Under the pieces are notes generated by a model. It had not been told where the DNA came from. It saw nothing but the letters and a program-made list of their open reading frames with translations, and ran no database searches. A stretch of 36,569 nt of DNA from Chloroflexota bacterium (GTDB lineage: Bacteria; Chloroflexota; Anaerolineae; CG2-30-64-16): positions 1 to 36,569 of the forward strand of contig JAPLHB010000107.1 in NCBI GenBank assembly GCA_026389845.1. Reading direction: 5' to 3'. Each line of letters opens with the position of its first letter. Positions within the stretch are counted from its first letter, which is position 1. Below are positions 24,292-31,978 of the stretch, piece by piece. Both the position numbers and the translations under genes were made by a program.

Positions 24292-25488
24292 TCAACCAGG
24301 CCGGACGGTCTGCGAGCCGAGTTGCAGCGCCAGCTCCTCCAGGCTCGCCAGGTTGTGCAGCGGGAGGAAGTCGTCCACGTAGGGCAGGACGGTGCGGATG
24401 CCCAGCGCCAACGGCTGGTAGTCGGCCGCGCCCAGCAGCGGGTTGAGCCAGATCAGCCGGTGGACGCTCCGCCGCAGGCGGCCGATCTCACGCTCCAGCA
24501 GGGCGATGTCCCCGCGGTCCCAGCCATCGCTGATGACGATGACCACCGCGCCCCGGCCCAGCGTGCGCCGCGCCCAGGTGAAGTTGAACGTCTTCAATGA
24601 TTCGCCGATCCGTGTGCCGCCGGCCCAATCCTGCACCAGCCCCGAGACGTCGTCCAGCACCCGATCCACGTCGTGGTGACGCAGAGCGGGCGTAATTCGC
24701 GTGAGACGGGTGCCGAACACGAACGCCTCGACCCGTTGCGGGCCGCGGCCCAGGGCATAGATGAAGTGGAGAAAGAGCCGCGAGTAGCGATCCATCGAGC
24801 CGCTCACGTCGCAGATGACCGTCAGTGGGCGCGGCTTGTGTTTGCGCCGTCGCCAGGCCGGTGCGACGATCTCGCCGCCGTAGCGGATGCTGTGGCGGAT
24901 GGTGGCTGGCAGGTCCAGGTAGGCGGCCCGTTTGGCCGCGCGTTCCCGCCGCCGGGTCGGATGCTCGCTCAAGCGCCAGACCAGGCTCTCGATGAACCGT
25001 TGCGCGGCTTGCAACTCTTCTTCGGTGTAGCTGGCGAAGTCCTTGCGGCGCAGGATATCGATGGGGCTGTAGGTGGCCTGCGCTTCGGCGTCCGCGGCGT
25101 CCGGCTCCTCCTCCGGCGCGCCCGCGTCTTCGCTGATCTTTTCGCCCCGTTGGACTTCGTCGCTGCCGGGCAGATCCTCCGCCGCGCGCCTGGCGACGCG
25201 CACCTGCTTGCTCGCATCCGCCGCCAACACCCACGCCTGTTCCCCGGCCCAGAAGACCTCGAACGCGCGGTCAAAGACCACCCGTTCATCCAGGCTGTGG
25301 GCCAGGATGCAGCGCATAGCGTGGTAGACGTCATCGCGGCGGGCCAGGTCAACGTGCGTTAGGGCATGAGCCAGGTCGGCAATCTGGCCGGCGCTCACCG
25401 CCAACCCCAGGCGGCGCAGCAGCCGTGCGAAGTGGAGGAGGTTAGGGAGGAGGTGCGATGCCTCCTTTGGCTCAGAAGGATGGATCAT
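24292..25488 (-). CDS. VWA-domain protein, CoxE-like molybdenum hydroxylase maturation factor
   Basis: 398 residues. The N-terminal helical part (HFARLLRRLGLAVSAGQIADL) is followed by an acidic low-complexity linker (about 105-140) and a VWA domain. The MIDAS motif is CDVSGSMDRYS with Asp227, Ser229 and Ser231, and later DGWDRGD. Known: CoxE and the AAA+ protein CoxD together mature the active site of CO dehydrogenase-type molybdenum enzymes. The matching MoxR protein lies at 26304 and the hydroxylase genes follow. CoxD/CoxE-type genes are normally adjacent; here a vapBC pair lies between them, 10 bp from this start. selC follows directly. Confidence 0.9.
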   Translation of the reverse strand: MIHPSEPKEASHLLPNLLHFARLLRRLGLAVSAGQIADLAHALTHVDLARRDDVYHAMRCILAHSLDERVVFDRAFEVFWAGEQAWVLAADASKQVRVARRAAEDLPGSDEVQRGEKISEDAGAPEEEPDAADAEAQATYSPIDILRRKDFASYTEEELQAAQRFIESLVWRLSEHPTRRRERAAKRAAYLDLPATIRHSIRYGGEIVAPAWRRRKHKPRPLTVICDVSGSMDRYSRLFLHFIYALGRGPQRVEAFVFGTRLTRITPALRHHDVDRVLDDVSGLVQDWAGGTRIGESLKTFNFTWARRTLGRGAVVIVISDGWDRGDIALLEREIGRLRRSVHRLIWLNPLLGAADYQPLALGIRTVLPYVDDFLPLHNLASLEELALQLGSQTVRPG

Positions 25489-25498
25489 TCAGACAGGT

Positions 25499-25936
25499 TC
25501 AACTGGCGTTCTCGCGCAACGACTTCACCCACGGCAGTGAGTCGTGTACCGCCTTGTAAAGACGGCCGTCTGCGGTCCACAGTTCGCAGCTTGCGCGCTC
25601 GGCCAGCGCCAGGTAGTAGGCATCGTAGGCCGTCGGCCGATCATACTGCCTTGCCAGTTCCCAGGCTCTTTTCTCGAGGCGGTCAGGATGCAGCAGCGTT
25701 ATCTCTTGCGCCAGGAACGCATCGAAGGCAACCTGTCCGGCTTCAGCGCTGATTTCCCGGCGGTAGACATGATTCCTGATGACCGACGTTGCCTCAAAGA
25801 TAAGGTGACAGGGGGCAATGATCTCGATGTCCTGGGCAGACCAGGCGGTCCACATCGCCTGCACCACATCGCTGTCCTCTTCTTCTAAGACCAGCTTGAG
25901 CGCGAAGCTGGCATCAACGCAGACTTGTGAGCTCAT
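25499..25936 (-). CDS. vapC: VapC-type PIN-domain toxin
   Basis: 145 residues from ATG 25936, which overlaps the antitoxin by 23 bp. A longer open frame upstream runs inside the antitoxin gene. The acidic active site is complete: Asp in VCVDASFALKL, Glu in LIFEATSVI, Asp in TAYDAYYLALAE, and Asp in LWTADGRLY. Known: such proteins are Mg-dependent endoribonucleases inhibited by the cognate antitoxin. This copy is intact, unlike the one at the left end of the window, and sits inside the molybdenum hydroxylase gene cluster. Confidence 0.9.
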   Translation of the reverse strand: MSSQVCVDASFALKLVLEEEDSDVVQAMWTAWSAQDIEIIAPCHLIFEATSVIRNHVYRREISAEAGQVAFDAFLAQEITLLHPDRLEKRAWELARQYDRPTAYDAYYLALAERASCELWTADGRLYKAVHDSLPWVKSLRENAS

Positions 25937-26237
25937 GCATACGCTCCTCTCTGAGCCGATCCAGGGTATCTGCCGAGTTGGGGAGGGGGACGCCATGACG
26001 CTCGAAGCGAATGCGGTCGCGCGCAGCCGCAGCCAATGACAAGGCGGCCTCGCGGCGCGCGCGCGGTGATTCAACCTCTCTCTCCAACTCCTCCAGGCGG
26101 CGCAAGTCCTCGATGCTGATCAGGGCCATCATGGGCCGGCCCTTGCGCTCGACTACCACGCGCTGCCCGGTGTAGGCCACTCGCGCCATCACGTCTGAAA
26201 AGCTCCTCCTGGCCGCTACGACGTTCATCGTTTCCAT
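25914..26237 (-). CDS. Phd/YefM-family antitoxin paired with the PIN toxin
   Basis: 107 residues. ATG 26237 follows GGAGGGTG; an in-frame ATG 15 bp upstream is too close to the ribosome binding site. The N-terminus METMNVVAARRSFSDVMARV and then VVVERKGRPMMALISIEDL are the Phd/YefM fold. The C-terminal helical region (about 55-107) should wrap the toxin. The N-terminal part probably represses its own promoter. Confidence 0.9.
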   Translation of the reverse strand: METMNVVAARRSFSDVMARVAYTGQRVVVERKGRPMMALISIEDLRRLEELEREVESPRARREAALSLAAAARDRIRFERHGVPLPNSADTLDRLREERMHELTSLR

Positions 26238-26303
26238 AGTATCACCCTCCAACTGCTCATCATGGTCATTATGGGCATATTCTACCGCGATTGCTCCGGC
26301 CGG

Positions 26304-27227
26304 TCAAGTGGCACGTGCTCTCTTCGCCAGGTCGCGGGCCAGCGCGCCCTGGACGCGTTGCACGTCATCCTGGTATTTGAGGAGCACGCCCAGGGTGTCG
26401 TTGATGGTCGCCTCGTCCAGGTCGGCGCAGTCCATCGCCAGCAGCGCGTTGGCCCAGTCCAGCGTCTCGGCCACGCCCGGGGCCTTGAAGAGATCGGCCT
26501 GCCGGAGCGCCTGCACCACCCGCGTGACCTGGTAGGACAACTGCGCCGCGATGCCAGGCGTCTTCAGCGTGACGATCTGGTACTCGGTCTCGAAGTCGGG
26601 GTAGTTGATCCAGTGGTAGAGGCAGCGGCGCTTGAGCGCGTCGTGGACCTCGCGCGTGCGGTTGGAGGTGACGATCACGACCGGCGGCCGGGTCGCGCGG
26701 ATCGTGCCGATCTCGGGGATGGTGATTTGGAAGTCGGAGAGCAGCTCCAGCAGGAAGCTCTCGAACTCTTCGTCGGCGCGGTCGATTTCGTCAATCAGCA
26801 GCACCGGCGGCCCGGCCGCGTCCTCCTCGATGGCCTGGAGCAATGGCCGGGCCAGCAGGAATTCGCGGCCGTAAAGGTCGCGCTCCATCTCGCTCCGGCT
26901 GGCGCCGCTGGCTTCCAGCACCCGCAGGTGGAGGATCTGCCGGGCGTAGGCCCATTCGTAGACCGCGTTGTGGACGTCCAGGCCCTCATAGCACTGCAAG
27001 CGGATCAGACGCGCACCGAGCACGCTCGCCAGCGCCTTGGCGACCTCGGTCTTGCCGACGCCTGCCTCGCCTTCCAGGAAGAGCGGCTTGCCCAGCTTCA
27101 GTGCCAGGAAGATCACGGTCGCCAGCCCCCGGTCGGCAATGTAACGCTGGTCGAGCAGGGCTTGTTGGACGGCTTCGATGGTGTTGAACAACAGGTTCCA
27201 ATGCCAGATCGTTGGGCTATGAGACAC
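26304..27227 (-). CDS. MoxR-type AAA+ ATPase (CoxD-like)
   Basis: 307 residues from GTG 27227; the ribosome binding site is weak. Walker A is GEAGVGKT (53-60), Walker B LLIDEID (about 142-148), and sensor 1 VIVTSNRTRE. The MoxR-specific opening (LGKPLFLEGEAGVGKTEVA) is present. Known: CoxD-like members partner with VWA proteins (CoxE) and help insert or sulfurate the active site of molybdenum hydroxylases. Its VWA partner is 24292-25488. Location between the hydroxylase subunits and the maturation partner supports that role. Confidence 0.93.
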   Translation of the reverse strand: MSHSPTIWHWNLLFNTIEAVQQALLDQRYIADRGLATVIFLALKLGKPLFLEGEAGVGKTEVAKALASVLGARLIRLQCYEGLDVHNAVYEWAYARQILHLRVLEASGASRSEMERDLYGREFLLARPLLQAIEEDAAGPPVLLIDEIDRADEEFESFLLELLSDFQITIPEIGTIRATRPPVVIVTSNRTREVHDALKRRCLYHWINYPDFETEYQIVTLKTPGIAAQLSYQVTRVVQALRQADLFKAPGVAETLDWANALLAMDCADLDEATINDTLGVLLKYQDDVQRVQGALARDLAKRARAT

Positions 27228-27305
27228 TACGACCTGAACGTCGTAGCTTGACCGGCGACTTCGCCACGCTATGGCGTTTCAGGCCGTAGTGCTCCATAGA
27301 CCATG

Positions 27306-27617
27306 TTATGCGATCAATACCTTCTCTTCCACCAGCAGATGCGTCCGTGACGAGCAGTGCGCGATGGCGTCGGCCGCGGCGGCCTTGCCTTCCGCGGTAC
27401 CGAAGGCGGCCAGGCGAGCGTCGTTGTCGTCGAACCACATCTCGGACACCGCGTCTGCGGGCAGGGCCGGATTGTCGTCGAGCAGCACGTTCATCCGGTA
27501 GTGCCTCATGCCGGGCATCTTCTTGCCCAGGGGCGGATGCTCCTCCAGCGCCCACTTGCGGAACTCGGTGAAGCCGATCTCCTCTTTGCGTTTGAGCAGC
27601 GAAATGACTTTGAGCAC
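27306..27617 (-). CDS. EthD-domain (dimeric alpha/beta-barrel) protein
   Basis: 103 residues. GTG 27617 is chosen because GGAGGA precedes it and the protein then begins with the strand VLKVISLLKRKEEIGFTEFRKW, the usual EthD opening. The helix is followed by MRHYRMNVLL and AVSEMWFDDNDARLAAF, then a C-terminal strand. Known: EthD proteins accompany ether- or heterocycle-degrading operons and belong to the ABM superfamily. The catalytic function is mostly undetermined. It lies between the C-terminal Mo subunit and MoxR, so a role in the pathway served by the hydroxylase is likely. Confidence 0.82.
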   Translation of the reverse strand: MLKVISLLKRKEEIGFTEFRKWALEEHPPLGKKMPGMRHYRMNVLLDDNPALPADAVSEMWFDDNDARLAAFGTAEGKAAAADAIAHCSSRTHLLVEEKVLIA

Positions 27618-27648
27618 GATGATCCTCCGATGAATGGTGGCGAATCGT

Positions 27649-27783
27649 GTCATTCTGAGCGGGTTGGCCCCTGATCTCTCGCGACGGCGTGAAACCAGCG
27701 AAGAATCTCCGCAACACACAAGGAGATTCTTCGCTAGAGTCACGCCGCAACGGGAGTTCAGTCGTGGACCCGCTCAGAATGAC
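27649..27783. repeat. full copy of a palindromic MITE-like repeat
   Basis: 135 bp. The left arm begins GTCATTCTGAGCGGGT and ends GCGAAGAATCTCC. The right arm is its imperfect inverted copy, ending CCCGCTCAGAATGAC, with a spacer of about 10 bp. The arms are about 62 bp each, so the DNA or RNA could fold into a long hairpin. It lies between ndhM-like and EthD genes. Related copies are at 23126-23187 and 36249-36405. Confidence 0.87.
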
Positions 27784-27823
27784 AGTCCGCTCAGTGAGTT
27801 TCCTGGTCTACCAATTTCCCAAT

Positions 27824-28828
27824 TTACTGCTTCCCCCGCGCCTCCAACCCCCGCAACACCCTCTCTGGCGTCACCGGCAGCTCGGTGATGCGGACGCCGC
27901 AGGCGCGGTAGATGGCGTTGCAGATGGCGGGGATCGGTGAGTTGGCAGTCATCTCGCCCACGCCCTTGACGCCGTACGGGCCGTTGGCCGAGGGATATTC
28001 GAGCACCACGCTCTCGACCACCGGGATGTCGGCCGGGCCGGGCAGGATGTAGTCGTTGAAGCTGCCGGGTGCGTGATCGGGCGCGGGGTAGTAGGGCGCG
28101 GTGGTTTCCAGCAGCGCGTGCGCCATGCCCATCACCGAGCCGCCGCGGATTTGCCCCTCCACCAGCCGGGGGTTGACCGCCCGGCCGACCTCGTAGGCGC
28201 TCTTGAGGCTGAGCACGGTCACTTCGCCCGTCTCGGTGTCCACCTCCACCTCGGCGACGGTGCACGCGTGCGCCTGGGTCGAGTCGGGATCCATCTTGCC
28301 GGTCTCGGGGTCTACATCGCTCTTCGGCTTCATAAAGATGCCGCGGCCCGAGATGGTCTTGCCGTACTTGAAATGCGCCTGCAACGCCACGTTGACGATG
28401 TTGATCGCGCGTTGCGGCGAGCCTTTGACGAAGATGTTGCCTTTGCCGTCGGTCTCCAGATCATCGGGCCGCGCCTCCAACTCGTCCGCGGCGACCTCCA
28501 TCATCACCTTGCGGGCTTCCTGCGCGGCCATAATGATCGCATTACCCGCGCGGTGCGTGGTGCGGCTGGCGAAGGTGCCCATGCAGTGCGGCCCGGTGTC
28601 CGAGTCCGCGGTGTCAATCAGCACGTTTTCGAACGGCACCCCCAGCGCCTCCGCGCCGATCTGCGCCAGCACCGTCTTCAGCCCCTGCCCCAGATCCGAG
28701 CTGGAGAGGGCGATGACAAAGGTGCCGGTGGTGGTGCTGTGGATCAGCGCCTGGGTGGGGTCGCCGCCCAGGTTCATGCCGGTCGGGTAGTTGACCGCTG
28801 CGATGCCGGTGCCTCTTAGCTTTGCCAT
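27824..28828 (-). CDS. molybdenum hydroxylase, C-terminal half of the Mo-binding subunit (NdhM-like)
   Basis: 334 residues from ATG 28828, preceded by GGGAGGGGTGAG. It contains the molybdopterin cytosine dinucleotide-binding segment SSSDLGQGLKTVLAQI and, near the C-terminus, GPYGVKGVGEM with the catalytic Glu that activates water at Mo. It begins where the second Mo domain of single-chain xanthine dehydrogenases begins and needs the product of the gene at 28830-30164 to form an active site. Known: in nicotinate dehydrogenase of Eubacterium barkeri the Mo subunit is split this way (NdhL about 50 kDa, NdhM about 37 kDa). The substrate here is unknown. Confidence 0.88.
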   Translation of the reverse strand: MAKLRGTGIAAVNYPTGMNLGGDPTQALIHSTTTGTFVIALSSSDLGQGLKTVLAQIGAEALGVPFENVLIDTADSDTGPHCMGTFASRTTHRAGNAIIMAAQEARKVMMEVAADELEARPDDLETDGKGNIFVKGSPQRAINIVNVALQAHFKYGKTISGRGIFMKPKSDVDPETGKMDPDSTQAHACTVAEVEVDTETGEVTVLSLKSAYEVGRAVNPRLVEGQIRGGSVMGMAHALLETTAPYYPAPDHAPGSFNDYILPGPADIPVVESVVLEYPSANGPYGVKGVGEMTANSPIPAICNAIYRACGVRITELPVTPERVLRGLEARGKQ

Positions 28829-28829
28829 C

Positions 28830-30164
28830 TCACCCCTCCCGATCCCAGGAATTCATCGCGAGCAGCCGATCGGGCAGCTTGTGGCCCACCAGCTCGGCCG
28901 CGGCCTTCATCGCCTCGATCAGCGTGGCATCCTGCACCACCTTCTGGTAGGGCCGCAGGTCGCCGTTGCGGTAGGCGTTGATGAAGCGGATTTCCCACGG
29001 ATCCATGCCGATGGCGTCGGCGATCACGTCCATCTGACTTTCCCAGGCAAAGGAACCGGAGGTGACGCCAAACCCGCGCATCGCGCTGCCTGGCTGCCGG
29101 TTGGTGTAGACGCAGTGAACGTCCACCGCCACGTTTGGGATGGCGTAGGGCCCGGCGACGTTGGCCGCGTGCTTGGTGACGGCGTAGGGCGTGTGCCGGT
29201 TGTACGCGCCCGCGTCCGCGTAGGTCGTCACCTGACGGGCGATGATCCGGCCATCTTTCATCACGCCGTCCTTGAAGTACATGCGCCACCCGCTGCGGGT
29301 CGAGGAGACGCGCATCTCTTCCTCGCGGGTGAAGCGGAACTTCACCGGCCGGCCGGTCTTCATGGCCGCCAGGGTGGCGATCGGCTCGACGATGACGTCC
29401 ACCTTGCCGCCGAACCCGCCGCCCACCGTGCCGCCGACGAAGTGCAGCTTGTTGAACGGGATTTGCAGGATCAGCGCGGTGTTGTCCAGGGTGAAGAAGA
29501 GCGCCTGGGTGTTGGTGTAGACCGTGATGCGGCCGTCCGCCTCGGGTTTGGCGATGCAGGCCGTGGTTTCCAGCGGCGCGTGCTCGACCGGGCCAGGCTG
29601 GTAGCAGCCCTCGATGATCTTGTCAGCCTCAGCGAAGCCCTTGGCGACGTCGCCCAGGCGGATGCGGCGGCAATGATGCCCCTCGTAGATGAAGTAGTTC
29701 GTGCCCCACGGCTTGAGGATCGGCGCGCCGGGCTTGAGCGCCTCCTCCACGTCGAACACCGCGGGCAACTCCTCGATGTCGAGCCTGACCCGGGCGACCG
29801 CCTCCAACGCGGCTTCTTCCGTTTCGGCGACGATGGCGGCGATCTGCTCGCCCTTGTAGAGCACGCGATCCTCGGCCAGCACCGGCTCTTCGTCCGGCCC
29901 GACGCCGATCAGGCAGAGGATGGTGTAGATGTTCTTGGGCACATCTCGGTACGTCAGCGCCCGCACGAACCCTGGCACCTTCTCCGCTTCCGAAAAGTCA
30001 ATCCCGCGGACGCGGCCGTGGTGCACGGGGCTGCGCACCATCTTGAGGTGCAGCATGTCGTTGAACTGCATGTCGTCCACATATACCGTCTTGCCGGTCA
30101 CGTGCCCCAGGCCATCGCGGCGCGGGACGGATTGGCCGACGACATTGAAGGTTTGATCAGTCAT
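28830..30164 (-). CDS. molybdenum hydroxylase, N-terminal half of the Mo-binding subunit (NdhL-like)
   Basis: 444 residues. ATG 30164 follows GAGGAGGGAC; the open frame extends 17 codons upstream without support. It has the a/b-hammerhead opening (VYVDDMQFNDMLHLKMVRSP) and GTVGGGFGGKVDV for cofactor binding, then AMRGFGVTSGSFAWE. The CO-dehydrogenase-specific AYXCSFR loop is absent, so this is xanthine/nicotinate dehydrogenase-like, not CO dehydrogenase. The frame ends at NSWDREG with a TGA one base before the next gene's ATG. Removing one G from the GGGG there would fuse the two frames, so a frameshift or sequencing error is an alternative to true splitting. Confidence 0.88.
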   Translation of the reverse strand: MTDQTFNVVGQSVPRRDGLGHVTGKTVYVDDMQFNDMLHLKMVRSPVHHGRVRGIDFSEAEKVPGFVRALTYRDVPKNIYTILCLIGVGPDEEPVLAEDRVLYKGEQIAAIVAETEEAALEAVARVRLDIEELPAVFDVEEALKPGAPILKPWGTNYFIYEGHHCRRIRLGDVAKGFAEADKIIEGCYQPGPVEHAPLETTACIAKPEADGRITVYTNTQALFFTLDNTALILQIPFNKLHFVGGTVGGGFGGKVDVIVEPIATLAAMKTGRPVKFRFTREEEMRVSSTRSGWRMYFKDGVMKDGRIIARQVTTYADAGAYNRHTPYAVTKHAANVAGPYAIPNVAVDVHCVYTNRQPGSAMRGFGVTSGSFAWESQMDVIADAIGMDPWEIRFINAYRNGDLRPYQKVVQDATLIEAMKAAAELVGHKLPDRLLAMNSWDREG

Positions 30165-30180
30165 CTGGGTCCCTCCTCCT

Positions 30181-30657
30181 CTAGCGGCCAGCCAGTTGCC
30201 GGGCGGCATCGTCAATCGCGTGGATGATCGGCTCGTAGCCCGTGCAGCGACAGAGGTTGCCGCTCAGGGCGTCCACGATCTCCTCGCGGCTGGGAGACGG
30301 GTTGCGGTCGAGCAGCGCCTTTGCAATCACGATCATGCCGGGGGTGCAGTAGCCGCATTGAATCGCGTAGTTCTCGAAGAAGGCCGATTGGAGCGGATGC
30401 AGGCCATCGCGCGGGGTGATCCCTTCCAGCGTGGTCACGGCCTGGCCCTCCACGTCCTCCACCGGCAGCAGGCAGGAGAGCATCGGCGCGCCGTTCACCA
30501 GCACGGTGCAACTGCCGCAGCCGCCCTGCTTGCAGCCCGCCTTGGTCGCGGTGTACCCCAGCTTCTCGCGGAGCAGCGTCTGCAAGGTCGTCAGCGGTTT
30601 GGCGATCACCTCGACCTCGCGGCCGTTGAGGGTAAAGGTTACGATTTTGGATGCCAT
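30181..30657 (-). CDS. molybdenum hydroxylase [2Fe-2S] subunit (NdhS/CoxS-like)
   Basis: 158 residues; AGGAGGA precedes ATG 30657. The plant-type ferredoxin domain carries the N-terminal cluster on Cys42, Cys47, Cys50 and Cys62. The helical domain carries the second cluster on Cys101, Cys104, Cys136 and Cys138, the last two in LCRCTGY. Both clusters are complete. It passes electrons from Mo to the FAD subunit. The stop is 16 bp before the NdhL-like start and the ATG is 10 bp after the FAD subunit stop, so translation is coupled. Confidence 0.96.
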   Translation of the reverse strand: MASKIVTFTLNGREVEVIAKPLTTLQTLLREKLGYTATKAGCKQGGCGSCTVLVNGAPMLSCLLPVEDVEGQAVTTLEGITPRDGLHPLQSAFFENYAIQCGYCTPGMIVIAKALLDRNPSPSREEIVDALSGNLCRCTGYEPIIHAIDDAARQLAGR

Positions 30658-30667
30658 ACGATTCCTC

Positions 30668-31495
30668 CTATGCTATCTGCTCCAACGCCCGGCGGACGTA
30701 CACGCCGACCATCTTGCGCCGGTACCATTCGGTGGCGATGGCGTCGGTGAACGGCTCGCACTCCTCGGTTGCGGCGACCGCCGCGGCCCCGATGGACACT
30801 TCGTCCAGCTTGCGGCCGGCAAGGGCGGCCTCGGCGTTTCGGGCGCGCAGCGGGTGCGGGCCGACGGCGTTCAGCGCGATGCGAGCCTGCTTCACCGTCT
30901 GGCCTGCCATGACCAAGTGTGCAGCCACGGTCACGATAGCGGGCGTGTTGGCCTGCTTGCGTCCGTAGCGCAGGAAGGCGGTCTTGCCGGTCGGGATCGG
31001 GACATCGAAGCCGACCACCAGCTCACCCGGACGGAGGACATTCATCATGAAACCGGTGAAGAATTCGGACAGAGGGAGGGTGCGTCTCCCGCCGCGATCA
31101 GCCAGAGTGACGGTGGCATCCAGCGCGAGGAGCGCGGCCGCCAGGTCCCCGGCGGGCGGAGGGGCGAAGAGGTTGCCGCCGACCGTGCCCATGTTGCGAA
31201 TCGCCCAGCCGCCGATGGAGTGTGCGGCTTCCGCCAGCAGGGGGATCTCCTGCTGTTCAGCCATTTGGGTCAGCGTGGCCGTGGCGCCGATGGTCAGGTG
31301 GCCGTCGGCGCGGTGGACCAGGTTCAGCCCGGCGCGCCGTAGCCCCATGGCCTGTTCCGGCATCGAGACTCCCTCGTTGATAAGCGGCATGGCGAGCGTG
31401 CCGCCGGCGATGACGAGGAGCGCAGGCCCGTGTTGCGCCAGCAGGCTCAGTGCCTCATCGAGGGAGCGAGGTTGGTAATACGTCTTCGTAGTCAC
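30668..31495 (-). CDS. molybdenum hydroxylase FAD-binding subunit (NdhF/CoxM-like)
   Basis: 275 residues. GTG 31495 is chosen because GGAGG lies 7 bp upstream and the protein then begins TTKTYYQPRSLDEAL, like its family; longer frames upstream have no ribosome binding site. FAD contacts: VIAGGTLAMPLI (residues about 30-40) and GWAIRNMGTVGGNLF (about 90-105). The C-terminal domain (KQARIALNAVGPHPLRA) is the CO dehydrogenase flavoprotein C-terminal fold. Known: this subunit passes electrons from the FeS clusters to an acceptor. It follows the cupin gene in the same unit. Confidence 0.95.
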   Translation of the reverse strand: MTTKTYYQPRSLDEALSLLAQHGPALLVIAGGTLAMPLINEGVSMPEQAMGLRRAGLNLVHRADGHLTIGATATLTQMAEQQEIPLLAEAAHSIGGWAIRNMGTVGGNLFAPPPAGDLAAALLALDATVTLADRGGRRTLPLSEFFTGFMMNVLRPGELVVGFDVPIPTGKTAFLRYGRKQANTPAIVTVAAHLVMAGQTVKQARIALNAVGPHPLRARNAEAALAGRKLDEVSIGAAAVAATEECEPFTDAIATEWYRRKMVGVYVRRALEQIA

Positions 31496-31537
31496 ATTCA
31501 CACCTCCGTGCATGTGGGTTAGACCCGCAAGGCCCCC

Positions 31538-31554
31538 GCGACCTTGCAGGTCGC
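31538..31554. repeat. short hairpin at the end of the cupin gene
   Basis: GCGACCT TGC AGGTCGC type palindrome (17 bp), touching the last base of the cupin stop codon. GCAAGGCCCC lies on the other side. There is no T-run. It could slow RNA decay or reduce readthrough into the FAD-subunit gene. Confidence 0.45.
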
Positions 31555-31937
31555 TAGCCAAGGTTCTTCTTCATCATCGCCAACGCCGGATCGGGGCCTT
31601 TGTAGCCGATCAGATACTCCAGGCGAATCGGCGCGAAGCATTCGTAGAACACCACGTCTTCTTCGCTGAGCTTGCGGAAGGCGTGGATGACGTTCGAGTT
31701 GACGATCAGCAGCGCGCCCGGGCCGACTTCTTGCTCTTCATCGCCGACCTTGGCCCACAGGCGCCCCTGAACCACGAGCATGATTTGCTCGGCCTCGTGT
31801 TTATGTTCCGGGACGATCACCTCATTCTTGTAGGTGATGCGCGTCATCATCACTTTTTCGCCGCAGACAGCCTGGCGGTAGACGTTTGGGAGATAGGGGA
31901 AAGCTGGGAACTCGTCCCAGGTGGTGATTTGAGACAT
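31554..31937 (-). CDS. cupin-domain protein
   Basis: 127 residues. ATG 31937 follows GGAGAAG with correct spacing. The conserved cupin 1 motif is PEHKHEAEQIMLVVQGR (metal ligands His, His and Glu), and cupin 2 is GALLIVNSNVIHAF with the second His. A single-domain small cupin, probably binding Fe, Mn or Ni. It lies between the GntR regulator and the FAD subunit. Such proteins may be enzymes of the pathway or ligand-binding accessory proteins. The overall length matches many operon-linked cupins of unknown substrate. Confidence 0.88.
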   Translation of the reverse strand: MSQITTWDEFPAFPYLPNVYRQAVCGEKVMMTRITYKNEVIVPEHKHEAEQIMLVVQGRLWAKVGDEEQEVGPGALLIVNSNVIHAFRKLSEEDVVFYECFAPIRLEYLIGYKGPDPALAMMKKNLG

Positions 31938-31978
31938 CGGCGCTTCTCCGCGTTGGATCGGCTGGCCGCAGCCAGGAG

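Noticed and set aside
28830..28832. TGA as a selenocysteine codon in the NdhL-like gene
   Set aside because: Reading on in frame gives basic, unrelated sequence and soon leaves homology; the downstream half is in another frame with its own ribosome binding site.
28791..30227. Plus-strand open frame of 478 codons opposite the Mo subunits
   Set aside because: High-GC shadow frame of the NdhL-like gene; no domain and no ribosome binding site.
28830..31495. True CO dehydrogenase (CoxLMS)
   Set aside because: The AYXCSFR active-site loop is missing and the Mo subunit is split; accessory Cox-type genes serve other hydroxylases too.
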